Positions 34,784-41,908 of a stretch of 64,000 bases of DNA are shown here, piece after piece; positions within the stretch are counted from its first letter, which is position 1, and every line of letters begins with the position of its first letter. The notes beneath the pieces are model-generated. The model saw only the letters and a list, made by a program, of their open reading frames with translations. It was not told where the DNA came from and searched no databases. The stretch is from a virus. The stretch lies in IMG/VR virus record IMGVR_UViG_3300037493_005292, positions 34,877-98,876 of that record; one strand, given 5' to 3'. The position numbers were made by a program, and so were the translations under genes.

Positions 34784-35576
34784 GGTTACCCAGAACGTAT
34801 GCCGGACACTCTGCGCGGTTGTCACACCAGTTACACAGTGGTCCGGTTTTTGTTTTGTCGAAATCTGCCGTGTTGACCGTAGCTTGATTCAGGCGCGTCA
34901 TCACGTTGTTGTAGAGTTTATCGAGATCGTCAACAGCCACTCTCTTTTCGGCCAATTCAATCGCGCCTTCCTGCACCCAGTGGATACCCGGTATCACGTG
35001 TGTGACTTCGGGATAATTCACTTTGATGAGGTAGTAATACGCTTCGAACTGATGTGCGTAATACTCCAGGCTTCTCCTAGAACCGGTCTTGTGGTCAATT
35101 ACCACGAAAAAAGGAGAGTGTGCTATACACAACCCTACGTCGAGAACTCCGCGAAGCATGCCGCTGTTATCAAAAAACTTGAGGGCCTTGTCATCATAGC
35201 TAGCGGCGAGTTTTTTCTCTACTAGCAAGTTACCGCGTACACCGTGTTTTGTGCAGTACGCGCTAAAGCGACGCAGAAAACTCTCCACTGATGGCACCAT
35301 GTCCAACACGCGGGTCCGTTCAGGAGTGCACAATTTGTGCAGCTCCATGGAATTTCTTGTTGCGATCTCTACCGACATACCGTTGAGCGCAACTTCAATG
35401 ATACTGTGAACGGCTTTACCAACCAGTGCGTCAGCGTTATACGATTCCACTTTGCGTTTTAACACATAGGAAAAATGAAACTTTTTAGGACATTGCGCAG
35501 CTGTGTCCGCTTTAGACGTAGACCAAGGAGCATGCGCAGATACGAATGCAGAAGGTGTAACCCGATTCAACGACAT
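34737..35576 (-). CDS. RecB/Cas4-like PD-(D/E)xK nuclease
   Basis: The 279-residue protein has the PDDEXK_1 layout: an N-terminal STSKADTAAQCPKKFHFSYV (cysteine and aromatic entry motif), GKAVHSIIE, the catalytic pair GVLDVGL and VIDHKTG (D...DxK), QFEAYYYLI, and a C-terminal CNWCDNRAECPAY. The four cysteines could bind an iron-sulphur cluster, as in RecB/Cas4/AddB. It processes DNA ends in recombination or replication. It overlaps the primase-helicase and has an AGGAGA site. A second copy is encoded at 40683. Confidence 0.88.
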   Translation of the reverse strand: MSLNRVTPSAFVSAHAPWSTSKADTAAQCPKKFHFSYVLKRKVESYNADALVGKAVHSIIEVALNGMSVEIATRNSMELHKLCTPERTRVLDMVPSVESFLRRFSAYCTKHGVRGNLLVEKKLAASYDDKALKFFDNSGMLRGVLDVGLCIAHSPFFVVIDHKTGSRRSLEYYAHQFEAYYYLIKVNYPEVTHVIPGIHWVQEGAIELAEKRVAVDDLDKLYNNVMTRLNQATVNTADFDKTKTGPLCNWCDNRAECPAYVLGNHDRHQENSGSDGSTA

Positions 35577-35592
35577 GGGGAATTCTCCTACG

Positions 35593-35662
35593 AAAAAAAG
35601 AGACTGGAAAACTGCTACAGTGACCGTGGGGGGAACAAGTCACTGCAGCAGTTTCCAGTCTC
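35593..35662 (-). terminator. Long rho-independent terminator
   Basis: Between two minus-strand genes, arms at 35600-35624 and 35639-35662 pair over about 24 bases with one bulge and one mismatch, around a 14-base loop. On the minus strand the stem is followed by seven T's (35593-35599). It would end transcription of the gene at 35678-36673 before the nuclease gene. The stem is longer than most phage terminators. Confidence 0.85.
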
Positions 35663-35677
35663 AGGAACAAACGCCGA

Positions 35678-36673
35678 CTACATCTTACCGGTTTCGCTCG
35701 CCAGGTCTTCCGACCCTTCACCAACGGCGTCAGGGTCCGCAGGTGGAACGATGTTCATGCCGCCGCCTTCCTTTACGATTGCAGCGTCATCGACCGCGCC
35801 CTGAGCTTCGCGGTAAACGGTCGCTGTGGTCGCCAGGACGTAGTCCCGCTCTGCAGCCGCAGACATCGCGTCGCAGAAGGGATAGATGGCAACGGGTACG
35901 CGCTCCTCGTTGATCGGAGCCACGGTCATGACAAACCAGCGCATGGACTTGTCGGTCGCGCTTTTGCGCTCTTCGGTGCCAATCTTGTACCACCTCATCC
36001 AGGGCACGCTTGTGCGCTGAGCGAAGTTGATTAGCTGCCGGCCAGCGGAGTTACTGGTCTTCTGGAAGCGAACGAGAACGATGTCGTTGAGGTTGCGGCG
36101 AAGCATGAACGCGTTGACTTCGTCGCGGCATGACTGGTTGACAGGCATGCTCTTGTCGCGCCAGGGGCGGTAGTAACAATCGGCGCATTTGCCGTGTGCG
36201 TTCCCGTACTTGCGATCGTTAGAACGGCAGAGGACCTGGAAGCCGTTCTCACTGTTGTTGTCGGTGGTGAGTGTGCGGCTCTCCCAAACGACGAGCGGAG
36301 TGCCTTCGAAAAATTTCCCTACGAATTCATTGCTGGTAAGGAAGAAATTGCCGGGAGCCATGTCTTCGGGACGGTTCGGGTTCGCGCCTACGCCGTGGTA
36401 CAGCTTGAGCTCGGTGTATACGGGGTTGGTGCTGTCGGTCAGGACACCCCTCTTGTTGGGGTTGAGCTGCGCGAGGATCTTCAGCAGATTCTCTTGGTAC
36501 TCTTCGGGGAAGCTGAAGATCGCATCTTCGATCTCTTCCCGGGTTTTGATGTCTTGCTCGACACGCAGGAGCCGTTGGCCGTACTCACGCAGAAAAAGGT
36601 CGTTACCTTCAAAGCGTGCGAGAGCGTTACCGGTATCCACCGTGGCGAGCGCATCCATTTTTGTCTCAGTCAT
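35678..36673 (-). CDS. Hypothetical protein, possible DNA-metabolism protein
   Basis: I start at ATG 36673, which has GGAG 5 bases upstream; a GTG at 36697 has no site. The 331-residue protein has acidic C- and N-termini and a central cysteine cluster (CRSNDRKYGNAHGKCADC, then SCRDEV). An acidic C-terminal tail is typical of single-stranded DNA-binding proteins, and the gene is placed in the replication block, codon-biased towards GC, and closed by a strong terminator, all of which suggests high expression. I do not recognise the fold, so an SSB role is only a hypothesis. Confidence 0.55.
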   Translation of the reverse strand: MTETKMDALATVDTGNALARFEGNDLFLREYGQRLLRVEQDIKTREEIEDAIFSFPEEYQENLLKILAQLNPNKRGVLTDSTNPVYTELKLYHGVGANPNRPEDMAPGNFFLTSNEFVGKFFEGTPLVVWESRTLTTDNNSENGFQVLCRSNDRKYGNAHGKCADCYYRPWRDKSMPVNQSCRDEVNAFMLRRNLNDIVLVRFQKTSNSAGRQLINFAQRTSVPWMRWYKIGTEERKSATDKSMRWFVMTVAPINEERVPVAIYPFCDAMSAAAERDYVLATTATVYREAQGAVDDAAIVKEGGGMNIVPPADPDAVGEGSEDLASETGKM

Positions 36674-36736
36674 GTGTTCTCCGTGTTCCTTTGTCACTGT
36701 TGGTTTGTTTGAGGCCCTAGTACTAGCATCATCCGC

Positions 36737-36765
36737 TTGCCCTGTCTAGGATGTTAAGGTAGAAC
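36737..36765 (+). promoter_or_regulatory. Possible promoter for the sigma factor gene
   Basis: TTGCCC (36737-36742) and TAGAAC (36760-36765) are separated by 17 bases and lie just upstream of the sigma gene, which has an AGGAGG site. Each hexamer matches the host sigma70 consensus at four of six positions. Upstream, at 36717-36726, is a perfect CTAGTACTAG palindrome. A host-type promoter here would let the host polymerase start expression of the phage sigma factor. Confidence 0.35.
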
Positions 36766-36789
36766 TACATTAACGTACAGGAGGGTGAC

Positions 36790-37803
36790 ATGTCGGATGA
36801 TTTCTTCTCTGACCGTACCTTTAAAACCTATTATGACGACGTGGGCAAACATACCGTGCTCACAACCCTCCAAGAGCGTGAGCTCTTGTTACGCTATAAG
36901 ACATGCCCGCTGTGCCATCAACGTTTACCGCACCTAATCCGTCGACCGAATTGTCCGCACTGCGGAGAGATATCGCCACAACGCGGTGATGGTAAAGCAG
37001 CTACTTGTACCACATGTGGCAAGCGTTTTGACTTGATCATACCTCCGTCGTACTGCCCGGATTGCGGGTCATCCCGTGACACCGTTGCACGAGAACAAAT
37101 CCTAGTTACAAATTTGCGTTTCGTTGTAAAGATGGCGAAGAAGTACTCGCGCCATCCCTCGCATATACAGCGTTTAGTGTCAGCAGGTAACGTAGGTCTG
37201 ATCGTAGCTCTCGACAAATTCGAGATTGAGCGTGGTACCAAATTTCTAACGTACGCTGCCTGGTGGATACAGAAGGAAATCAGAGAAGAACTCTATAACG
37301 GTGGTCTTGTCCGAATTCCTTCCCATAAACAAAAGACACAAAGAAAGAAGCAGAAGTTAGGCGCTTACACGTGCGTGGCTTGCGGGATGCAAGCCCATGA
37401 TCCGTTAGTCGCGTGCAAGTGTTCCCCTGGACTATCCCCTGAATACTTTCAGACGGAAACACTCGAGGATGAGTGTTTAACAACGCTGGTACCGATTGAT
37501 AACGTTACGCTAATCGACGAGGATGATGCAGAGTTTCAGTACATCGACTCTACGATGGCCGACGCCCTTCGAGAAGCAATAACCTCGCTAGCAGTGCGTG
37601 TCCGTGACCAATTCATCTTAATCCAGTACTACGACGTTGCAAGAGATGACCGCAAAAATGGAAGTAAGACACTTCCAGAGATTGCAGAAATCTCCGGGGT
37701 TACTCCAGAGAGAGTCCGGCAGGTGAAGATGAAAGTCCTCAAGGAGCTCAAGAAAGAGCTTCAGAGGAGATCACTTCGGGGGTCTGAGGATATCTGCAGG
37801 TAG
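36790..37803 (+). CDS. Sigma-70-family factor with inserted zinc ribbons
   Basis: The 337-residue protein has the core of a group 1-like sigma factor: a region 1.2 helix at the start (TYYDDVGKHTVLTTLQEREL), region 2 with LRFVVKMAKKYSR, LVSAGNVGLIVALDKFE and RGTKFLTYAAWWIQKEIRE, and a region 4 helix-turn-helix (LPEIAEISGVTPERVRQVK). Two zinc-ribbon insertions interrupt it: CPLCH, CPHCG, CTTCG, CPDCG within region 1.2 to 2.1, and CVACG...CKC in the region 3 linker. It would direct the phage beta/beta' polymerase to late promoters. It has AGGAGG and converges with the ParB-like gene. Confidence 0.88.
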   Translation: MSDDFFSDRTFKTYYDDVGKHTVLTTLQERELLLRYKTCPLCHQRLPHLIRRPNCPHCGEISPQRGDGKAATCTTCGKRFDLIIPPSYCPDCGSSRDTVAREQILVTNLRFVVKMAKKYSRHPSHIQRLVSAGNVGLIVALDKFEIERGTKFLTYAAWWIQKEIREELYNGGLVRIPSHKQKTQRKKQKLGAYTCVACGMQAHDPLVACKCSPGLSPEYFQTETLEDECLTTLVPIDNVTLIDEDDAEFQYIDSTMADALREAITSLAVRVRDQFILIQYYDVARDDRKNGSKTLPEIAEISGVTPERVRQVKMKVLKELKKELQRRSLRGSEDICR

Positions 37804-37805
37804 GC

Positions 37806-38699
37806 TTATTTGCTGAGGTCGGGGAGGTCGACTACCTCGAGCTTGCAGTTGTGTTTGCACGCGGCAATCCAACCCTCGAAGTACGCCTTGCGCTTGGGGC
37901 TCTGGGCCTTGGCGCGGTAGGTCTCGCCGTACACCAGCGCCTGGACATACGACTCTTTGGCGGTCTCGGGCTTCATCAGCTTCTTGACCGCGGCGTCGGT
38001 ATAGTCCACGAACTTCGGAGCGCGCGGGGACTTCTTCTTGTTGTCGCCCTTCTCCTTGTCTTTGGAACCACCTTCGACGCTCTTCATCTTGTCGAGGAAA
38101 CGGGTGGTCGCTTCCTCAACCCAGTACGGATTCGCGCCGTCCTTTACGATAGCGTCGACCAGGCGGTTCATGGCACGGACGTGCTTCGGGTTCTCAGCGT
38201 CGAGCCGGCACAGGTTGCGCGCCTGGGAGAAGTTGATCTTGTCCTGAGCCACGTACTTCTGGATCTCTTCCGGGAGAGCCATGAGCGCGAGGTACTGGTT
38301 GATGCTCGCGATCGAGACACCGAACTTGGCTGCGAGGTCCTTGACCGACCGCTTGGCTTCCGTCTTCAGGAAGAAGTACTCCTTCGCGATTTCCATGGGC
38401 GCATTGTCCTTGCGCGCCAGGTTGACCACGAGGGCCTTTTCCCGGTAGTCCGCTTCGTCGGCGATTTCGGTGATGACGACGAGAGCGGTTTCCATCCCCG
38501 CTTCCTTTAGGGCCGTGTACCGGCGGCGACCGTCAACGAGGTAGTACTTGCCGGTCTCGGAGTCCTGGCTGATGTTGATGGGGACCAGCTGTCCCTCGTT
38601 CTTGATACTCTGTACCAAGCCGGAGATGTCACCGATCTTCTCCCGGTTCCAGTGCTCACGGAGGTTAATTTCAGACAGGGGTAGCGTGAGATTTTCCAT
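37806..38699 (-). CDS. ParB/Spo0J-like protein
   Basis: The 297-residue protein begins with a ParB N-terminal domain: INLREHWNREKIGDISGL, GQLVPINIS, and the nucleotide-binding VDGRRRYTALKEAG, followed by ENLARKDNAPMEIA-like NLARKDNAPMEIAKEY. A helix-turn-helix comes next (SVKDLAAKFGVSIASINQYL). The rest is lysine-rich and probably binds DNA. ParB proteins load onto DNA as CTP-dependent clamps at a parS-like site; a phage may use this for genome partition, packaging or transcription control. No ParA is seen. It has an AAAGGA site and precedes two small overlapping genes. Confidence 0.85.
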   Translation of the reverse strand: MENLTLPLSEINLREHWNREKIGDISGLVQSIKNEGQLVPINISQDSETGKYYLVDGRRRYTALKEAGMETALVVITEIADEADYREKALVVNLARKDNAPMEIAKEYFFLKTEAKRSVKDLAAKFGVSIASINQYLALMALPEEIQKYVAQDKINFSQARNLCRLDAENPKHVRAMNRLVDAIVKDGANPYWVEEATTRFLDKMKSVEGGSKDKEKGDNKKKSPRAPKFVDYTDAAVKKLMKPETAKESYVQALVYGETYRAKAQSPKRKAYFEGWIAACKHNCKLEVVDLPDLSK

Positions 38700-38713
38700 C
38701 TCAATTCCTTTCT

Positions 38714-38974
38714 TCAGGTCTCAGTGGTTGCGTGTTGCAGCTCGTATAAGACCGCGGACTTGTTGATTTGATGAAGCTCTAGGCACTCCACCGGTTTGCC
38801 TTCCAAGATCGCACCGACGGCGTGAAAAAGCTCCACTGCTTGCGGAATGATGCTCCGTGAATCGTTGTACGTTACCATGTACAGCGCACGTATCGCCTGG
38901 AGCTTATCTTCCGCTTTTCCCTTGTTCGAACGGGCTCGTACCATGCACTGGGCACTTGTAGACGCCGACTTCAT
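38714..38974 (-). CDS. Hypothetical small protein
   Basis: The 86-residue product begins at ATG 38974, which has a strong GGAGGT site 5 bases upstream, and overlaps the small zinc-ribbon gene by 71 bases in another frame. The sequence is basic at its N-terminus and then helical with no cysteine pair. No family is recognised. It lies between the ParB-like gene and the zinc-ribbon gene, in the same operon. Confidence 0.55.
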   Translation of the reverse strand: MKSASTSAQCMVRARSNKGKAEDKLQAIRALYMVTYNDSRSIIPQAVELFHAVGAILEGKPVECLELHQINKSAVLYELQHATTET

Positions 38975-39068
38975 CCAGCACCTCCAAAGGTGCGCCGCAG
39001 AGCGGGCACTTATCTGTCGCGAGTTTTTCGAATTCGGGTTTCGCTTCGTCCACGCCGTACTTTTCCAT
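38904..39068 (-). CDS. Small zinc-ribbon protein (54 residues)
   Basis: This short gene starts at ATG 39068 in a TGATG overlap with the upstream stop, so it is translationally coupled. The product has CPLCGAPLEV and then YKCPVHGTS, a typical zinc ribbon with three Cys and a nearby Cys or His as ligands. It overlaps the gene at 38714 for 71 bases. A role in protein-protein or DNA contact is possible; nothing more can be said. Confidence 0.6.
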   Translation of the reverse strand: MEKYGVDEAKPEFEKLATDKCPLCGAPLEVLDEVGVYKCPVHGTSPFEQGKSGR

Positions 39069-39535
39069 CAGGCGTCCCCGGCCGCTTCGGTCGTCTCAGT
39101 CTCTTCTTCCGTCTCATCTTCACCGTCACCTGCGATATCCTCGAGTTCCTGTGACAGCTTCTCATCGGGAGGGAGCTCTTTCTCCTTCTTCTCTTTCTTG
39201 GGCTTCACAGGCTTGTCACCGGTGTTGAAGGCGTCCGCGATGAGATCCGCAACGCGAGCGCGGCAACCCCGGCGCTTCTTCTCTTCGCCCTCGTTGGAGC
39301 AGAGGTTGTCGAGGGTGTTGATGACATAGGCGTCGGTACCGCGCCCCTTAATCATGACAATCACCTCGGGCAGATCCTGCACGTTCGGGTAGCTTGCGAT
39401 GGCTTCCTTGAACTTGGCCAGGGCCACCCGGCGCTCGTTCTCCGCGGCAACCATGCCTTGGACTTCGTCGAGCTCGCGCTGAGTCTCTTCCTTCTTCCCA
39501 CACCGGCCGCAAATGGTCTCTACCTTGACTTTCAT
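39068..39535 (-). CDS. Hypothetical zinc-binding protein with acidic tail
   Basis: The 155-residue protein has an N-terminal CGRCGKKEE zinc knuckle, a helical middle with a further Cys pair (LCSNEGEEKKRRGC), a lysine stretch and a strongly acidic C-terminal tail. Its codons are GC-biased like other probably highly expressed genes here. It has an excellent GAGGAACA ribosome site and ends in TGATG with the small zinc-ribbon gene. The acidic tail hints at an ssDNA- or partner-binding role, unproven. Confidence 0.6.
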   Translation of the reverse strand: MKVKVETICGRCGKKEETQRELDEVQGMVAAENERRVALAKFKEAIASYPNVQDLPEVIVMIKGRGTDAYVINTLDNLCSNEGEEKKRRGCRARVADLIADAFNTGDKPVKPKKEKKEKELPPDEKLSQELEDIAGDGEDETEEETETTEAAGDA

Positions 39536-39543
39536 TGTTCCTC

Positions 39544-40686
39544 CTAGTTTTTCCGTGTTTCTCTGATGGCGGCTTGAGTCTGCGGACCTGCAATACCATC
39601 AACCTTTAGCAACTTCTCTTCTTCACGGTCGTGCTGAATGTTCCAATGGTTTTGGAAAGTCACCACGGCTTGGTGCGTTCTTGGCCCATACACGCCGTCT
39701 ACGGTAAGGGCATACCCGAGTTTAAGGAGCGCGTCTTGGATGTCCGGTATCGACATCAGTGCAGCGGCAGCAACGTCGGCATCCTTAATCGCATCAGTAC
39801 CATACTCTGGTGAATGCTGTTCTTCAATCTCTGGGATGCTTCCTGCCCACTTTTTATCGAGGTGTGCGTCCTCGATATCCCGTAGAAACGAATTCTCGCT
39901 GATATCGATGGCATCAAACGCCGCGCTATTGACATCTGCGAAAGGCCATAGCGGACCCATGTCGGATTTACCGATCTGCCAGTCGGAATGCTGCGACATA
40001 CGGAGAGGGCTAAAGCGCGTCGGATCTGCCGCGATTACGAGGCGCTTGAGCTTAATGTTGTTGATGAGCTGGTCTGGTGTGAAAGGTTGCATATAATGTG
40101 CCCCCCTCCATGGCTTATCTAGCGGTACCGGCGGAAGTTCTTGCACGAGTCCTACGGGAATTTCCTGGGTGTATTTCTTGGGCCAATAGCACCATTTCCC
40201 CGCAGCATTTTGCTCGATTCGGCCTGCGTTAACCATCTCAACCGAAACGCTGTCGGAGTTACGCGCCGGGCAATGCCATGCCCCGTGCATAATCGGGATG
40301 ATGTAGAACGGAAAACCGTGATAATCCACGATAAAGTGGGTAGAGGCTGCTCCGTGCACCTGCATCGAGCTGAACCAATTCAGCGTTCCCCAGACGTTAA
40401 TGCCAGCGGTGTAGTGGTCGACCCACCATAGCGCCGTTTTTTTCTCGAAGCGGTTACGGCTGTACTTGGTGGTGGGGTACAGACTCGCGAGAGTGCCTTT
40501 ATGCTCCTTGATGCGCCACATGGAGTGGATGTACAAGGCATCGAGGCATTCGTGCGCTTCGGTGTTCGTGATGGGACCCTTTCCCACTTTTTCCCACAAG
40601 TGCGTGAGTTTCTCGAGAGCCCCTTGATGGTTTAGGTCAACCATCTTCCACATCTCCTGGGGCTTCAGGGCTAGAAAATCGATCAT
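39544..40686 (-). CDS. Endolysin: N-acetylmuramoyl-L-alanine amidase with peptidoglycan-binding domain
   Basis: The 380-residue protein has an N-terminal Amidase_2 domain (about residues 90-270): THFIVDYHGFPFYIIP, HGAWHCPARNSDSVSVEMVNAG and, later, RFSPLRMSQHSDW supply the histidine zinc ligands, with the SVSVEM strand. The C-terminal 75 residues form a peptidoglycan-binding repeat: IQDALLKLGYALTVDGVYGP, RTHQAVVTFQ and VDGIAGPQTQAAI. No signal peptide is visible, so a holin or other route to the wall is needed; none was recognised with confidence. It would cut the stem peptide link and release progeny. Confidence 0.85.
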   Translation of the reverse strand: MIDFLALKPQEMWKMVDLNHQGALEKLTHLWEKVGKGPITNTEAHECLDALYIHSMWRIKEHKGTLASLYPTTKYSRNRFEKKTALWWVDHYTAGINVWGTLNWFSSMQVHGAASTHFIVDYHGFPFYIIPIMHGAWHCPARNSDSVSVEMVNAGRIEQNAAGKWCYWPKKYTQEIPVGLVQELPPVPLDKPWRGAHYMQPFTPDQLINNIKLKRLVIAADPTRFSPLRMSQHSDWQIGKSDMGPLWPFADVNSAAFDAIDISENSFLRDIEDAHLDKKWAGSIPEIEEQHSPEYGTDAIKDADVAAAALMSIPDIQDALLKLGYALTVDGVYGPRTHQAVVTFQNHWNIQHDREEEKLLKVDGIAGPQTQAAIRETRKN

Positions 40687-41525
40687 GCTCTACCTCGGCA
40701 CCGGTTGTAGTACCCGCAGAATTTGAGGGTACAGGTATAAGACGTCGGGTCGCACCGGGGGAAGTAGCCGGCCTTGATTTGGTCCACCACTTCTCCTACA
40801 TCCTCGATTAACAGGCGCTTATCAATGGCGTCGCGCACTGTTCTCATTGGTTTGTAAGATACCCCTTTCTTTTGGTCAAGGAGTAAGTCGACTCTTACGC
40901 GGTGGGTACCCTCTGCTAACGCATAAAAGGTCATTTGAGGGTCTTGTCGGAGCTTTTGCTCCGTCCAAGTTGTCGATGTGGTCTTAAGGTCGGATACGAC
41001 TTCGACGCGGTTCGGATTTTCCGGGTCATTTTCTAGCGACATCTCGGTGTCGATGATCCGGTCGACGAGGTCGATGACGCCGTACACGGGGACCTCCCCT
41101 ACTTTGATGGCAAAGGGGTGCTCAGACTTGACTGGAGTGATGTAGGGTACCGCGTCCCGGTAGTAGACCCGCATACCGCGTATTGAGTCGTCCTTGACTG
41201 CTCCGGAAGTCGTTTCCTCCCAGTTTTCAATACCTTCCGAGCGTTTTTCGAAATCGTCAGCCAGGTACTGTACGACTTCATCGATGGGCGCGGGGCTCCC
41301 CGTAGCAATAGTTCGTTTGTGGGTGATCTCTACGCCTTTGTGGATGAGTGTCCCCTTCAACATCGAGATGCTGGGTGGGGCAACAAGTCCTAGAACGTAC
41401 CGAAAGTACCACTGCTTTGGGCAGCGCCTAAACATGTTGAATTGCGACGGGGAAAGGTATCCGCGAGGGAGCGTGGGGTCTAAGAACCCCTCAGGGAATA
41501 CCCGATCTTCGGCTTCAATGGCCAC
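40683..41525 (-). CDS. Second RecB/Cas4-like PD-(D/E)xK nuclease
   Basis: The 280-residue protein has the same layout as the gene at 34737: LSPSQFNMFRRCPKQWYFRY, GTLIHKGVE, YGVIDLVDRI and VVSDLKTTS as the nuclease core, and DPQMTFYALA. The C-terminus has cysteines (RCDPTSYTCTLKFCGYYNRC) that could hold an iron-sulphur cluster. It overlaps the endolysin start by 4 bases (ATGA). Two paralogous or independently acquired nucleases in one phage are not needed for replication, so one may serve recombination or defence. Confidence 0.88.
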   Translation of the reverse strand: MAIEAEDRVFPEGFLDPTLPRGYLSPSQFNMFRRCPKQWYFRYVLGLVAPPSISMLKGTLIHKGVEITHKRTIATGSPAPIDEVVQYLADDFEKRSEGIENWEETTSGAVKDDSIRGMRVYYRDAVPYITPVKSEHPFAIKVGEVPVYGVIDLVDRIIDTEMSLENDPENPNRVEVVSDLKTTSTTWTEQKLRQDPQMTFYALAEGTHRVRVDLLLDQKKGVSYKPMRTVRDAIDKRLLIEDVGEVVDQIKAGYFPRCDPTSYTCTLKFCGYYNRCRGRA

Positions 41526-41554
41526 AGTGTTCTCCTTTGTAGTGATTGGGTGTC

Positions 41555-41908
41555 TTAACGGACAGGTGGCTGCGGAATTGCGGTGCTACCTTCGATTGGG
41601 TCATAAGGCGGCGGGTCATAGGATTCGTTGTCGCTTGAGGGGCGTAAAACAACGAAGTCTTCGGGGTCTGGCTTCGATAAGACTGGGGATGTTTTGGACT
41701 TTACCGCAGGGGGAGTAACGGGGGCTGTAGCCGCAATTGATGGTGCACTGCTTGTACCACCAATTGTGACGAGATCCTGCAAACTCAGGTCGCAGAGCGT
41801 GAGCTCTCCTGTTGCCGGGTCAAATTTCGCTGCAGAGTGATGAAGGTCACACCCTAGGGCTTTCCCTAGAAGCTGCAGCACATCGTGTCTCTCGAATTTA
41901 ATCTGCAT
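41555..41908 (-). CDS. Hypothetical protein
   Basis: The 117-residue protein overlaps the helicase stop by 11 bases. Its first 50 residues form a compact domain, followed by a proline- and serine-rich flexible tail (PPAVKSKTSPV; DPPPYDPIEG). No family is recognised. The tail suggests a linker or adaptor. It is probably a partner of the SNF2-type helicase. Confidence 0.5.
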   Translation of the reverse strand: MQIKFERHDVLQLLGKALGCDLHHSAAKFDPATGELTLCDLSLQDLVTIGGTSSAPSIAATAPVTPPAVKSKTSPVLSKPDPEDFVVLRPSSDNESYDPPPYDPIEGSTAIPQPPVR

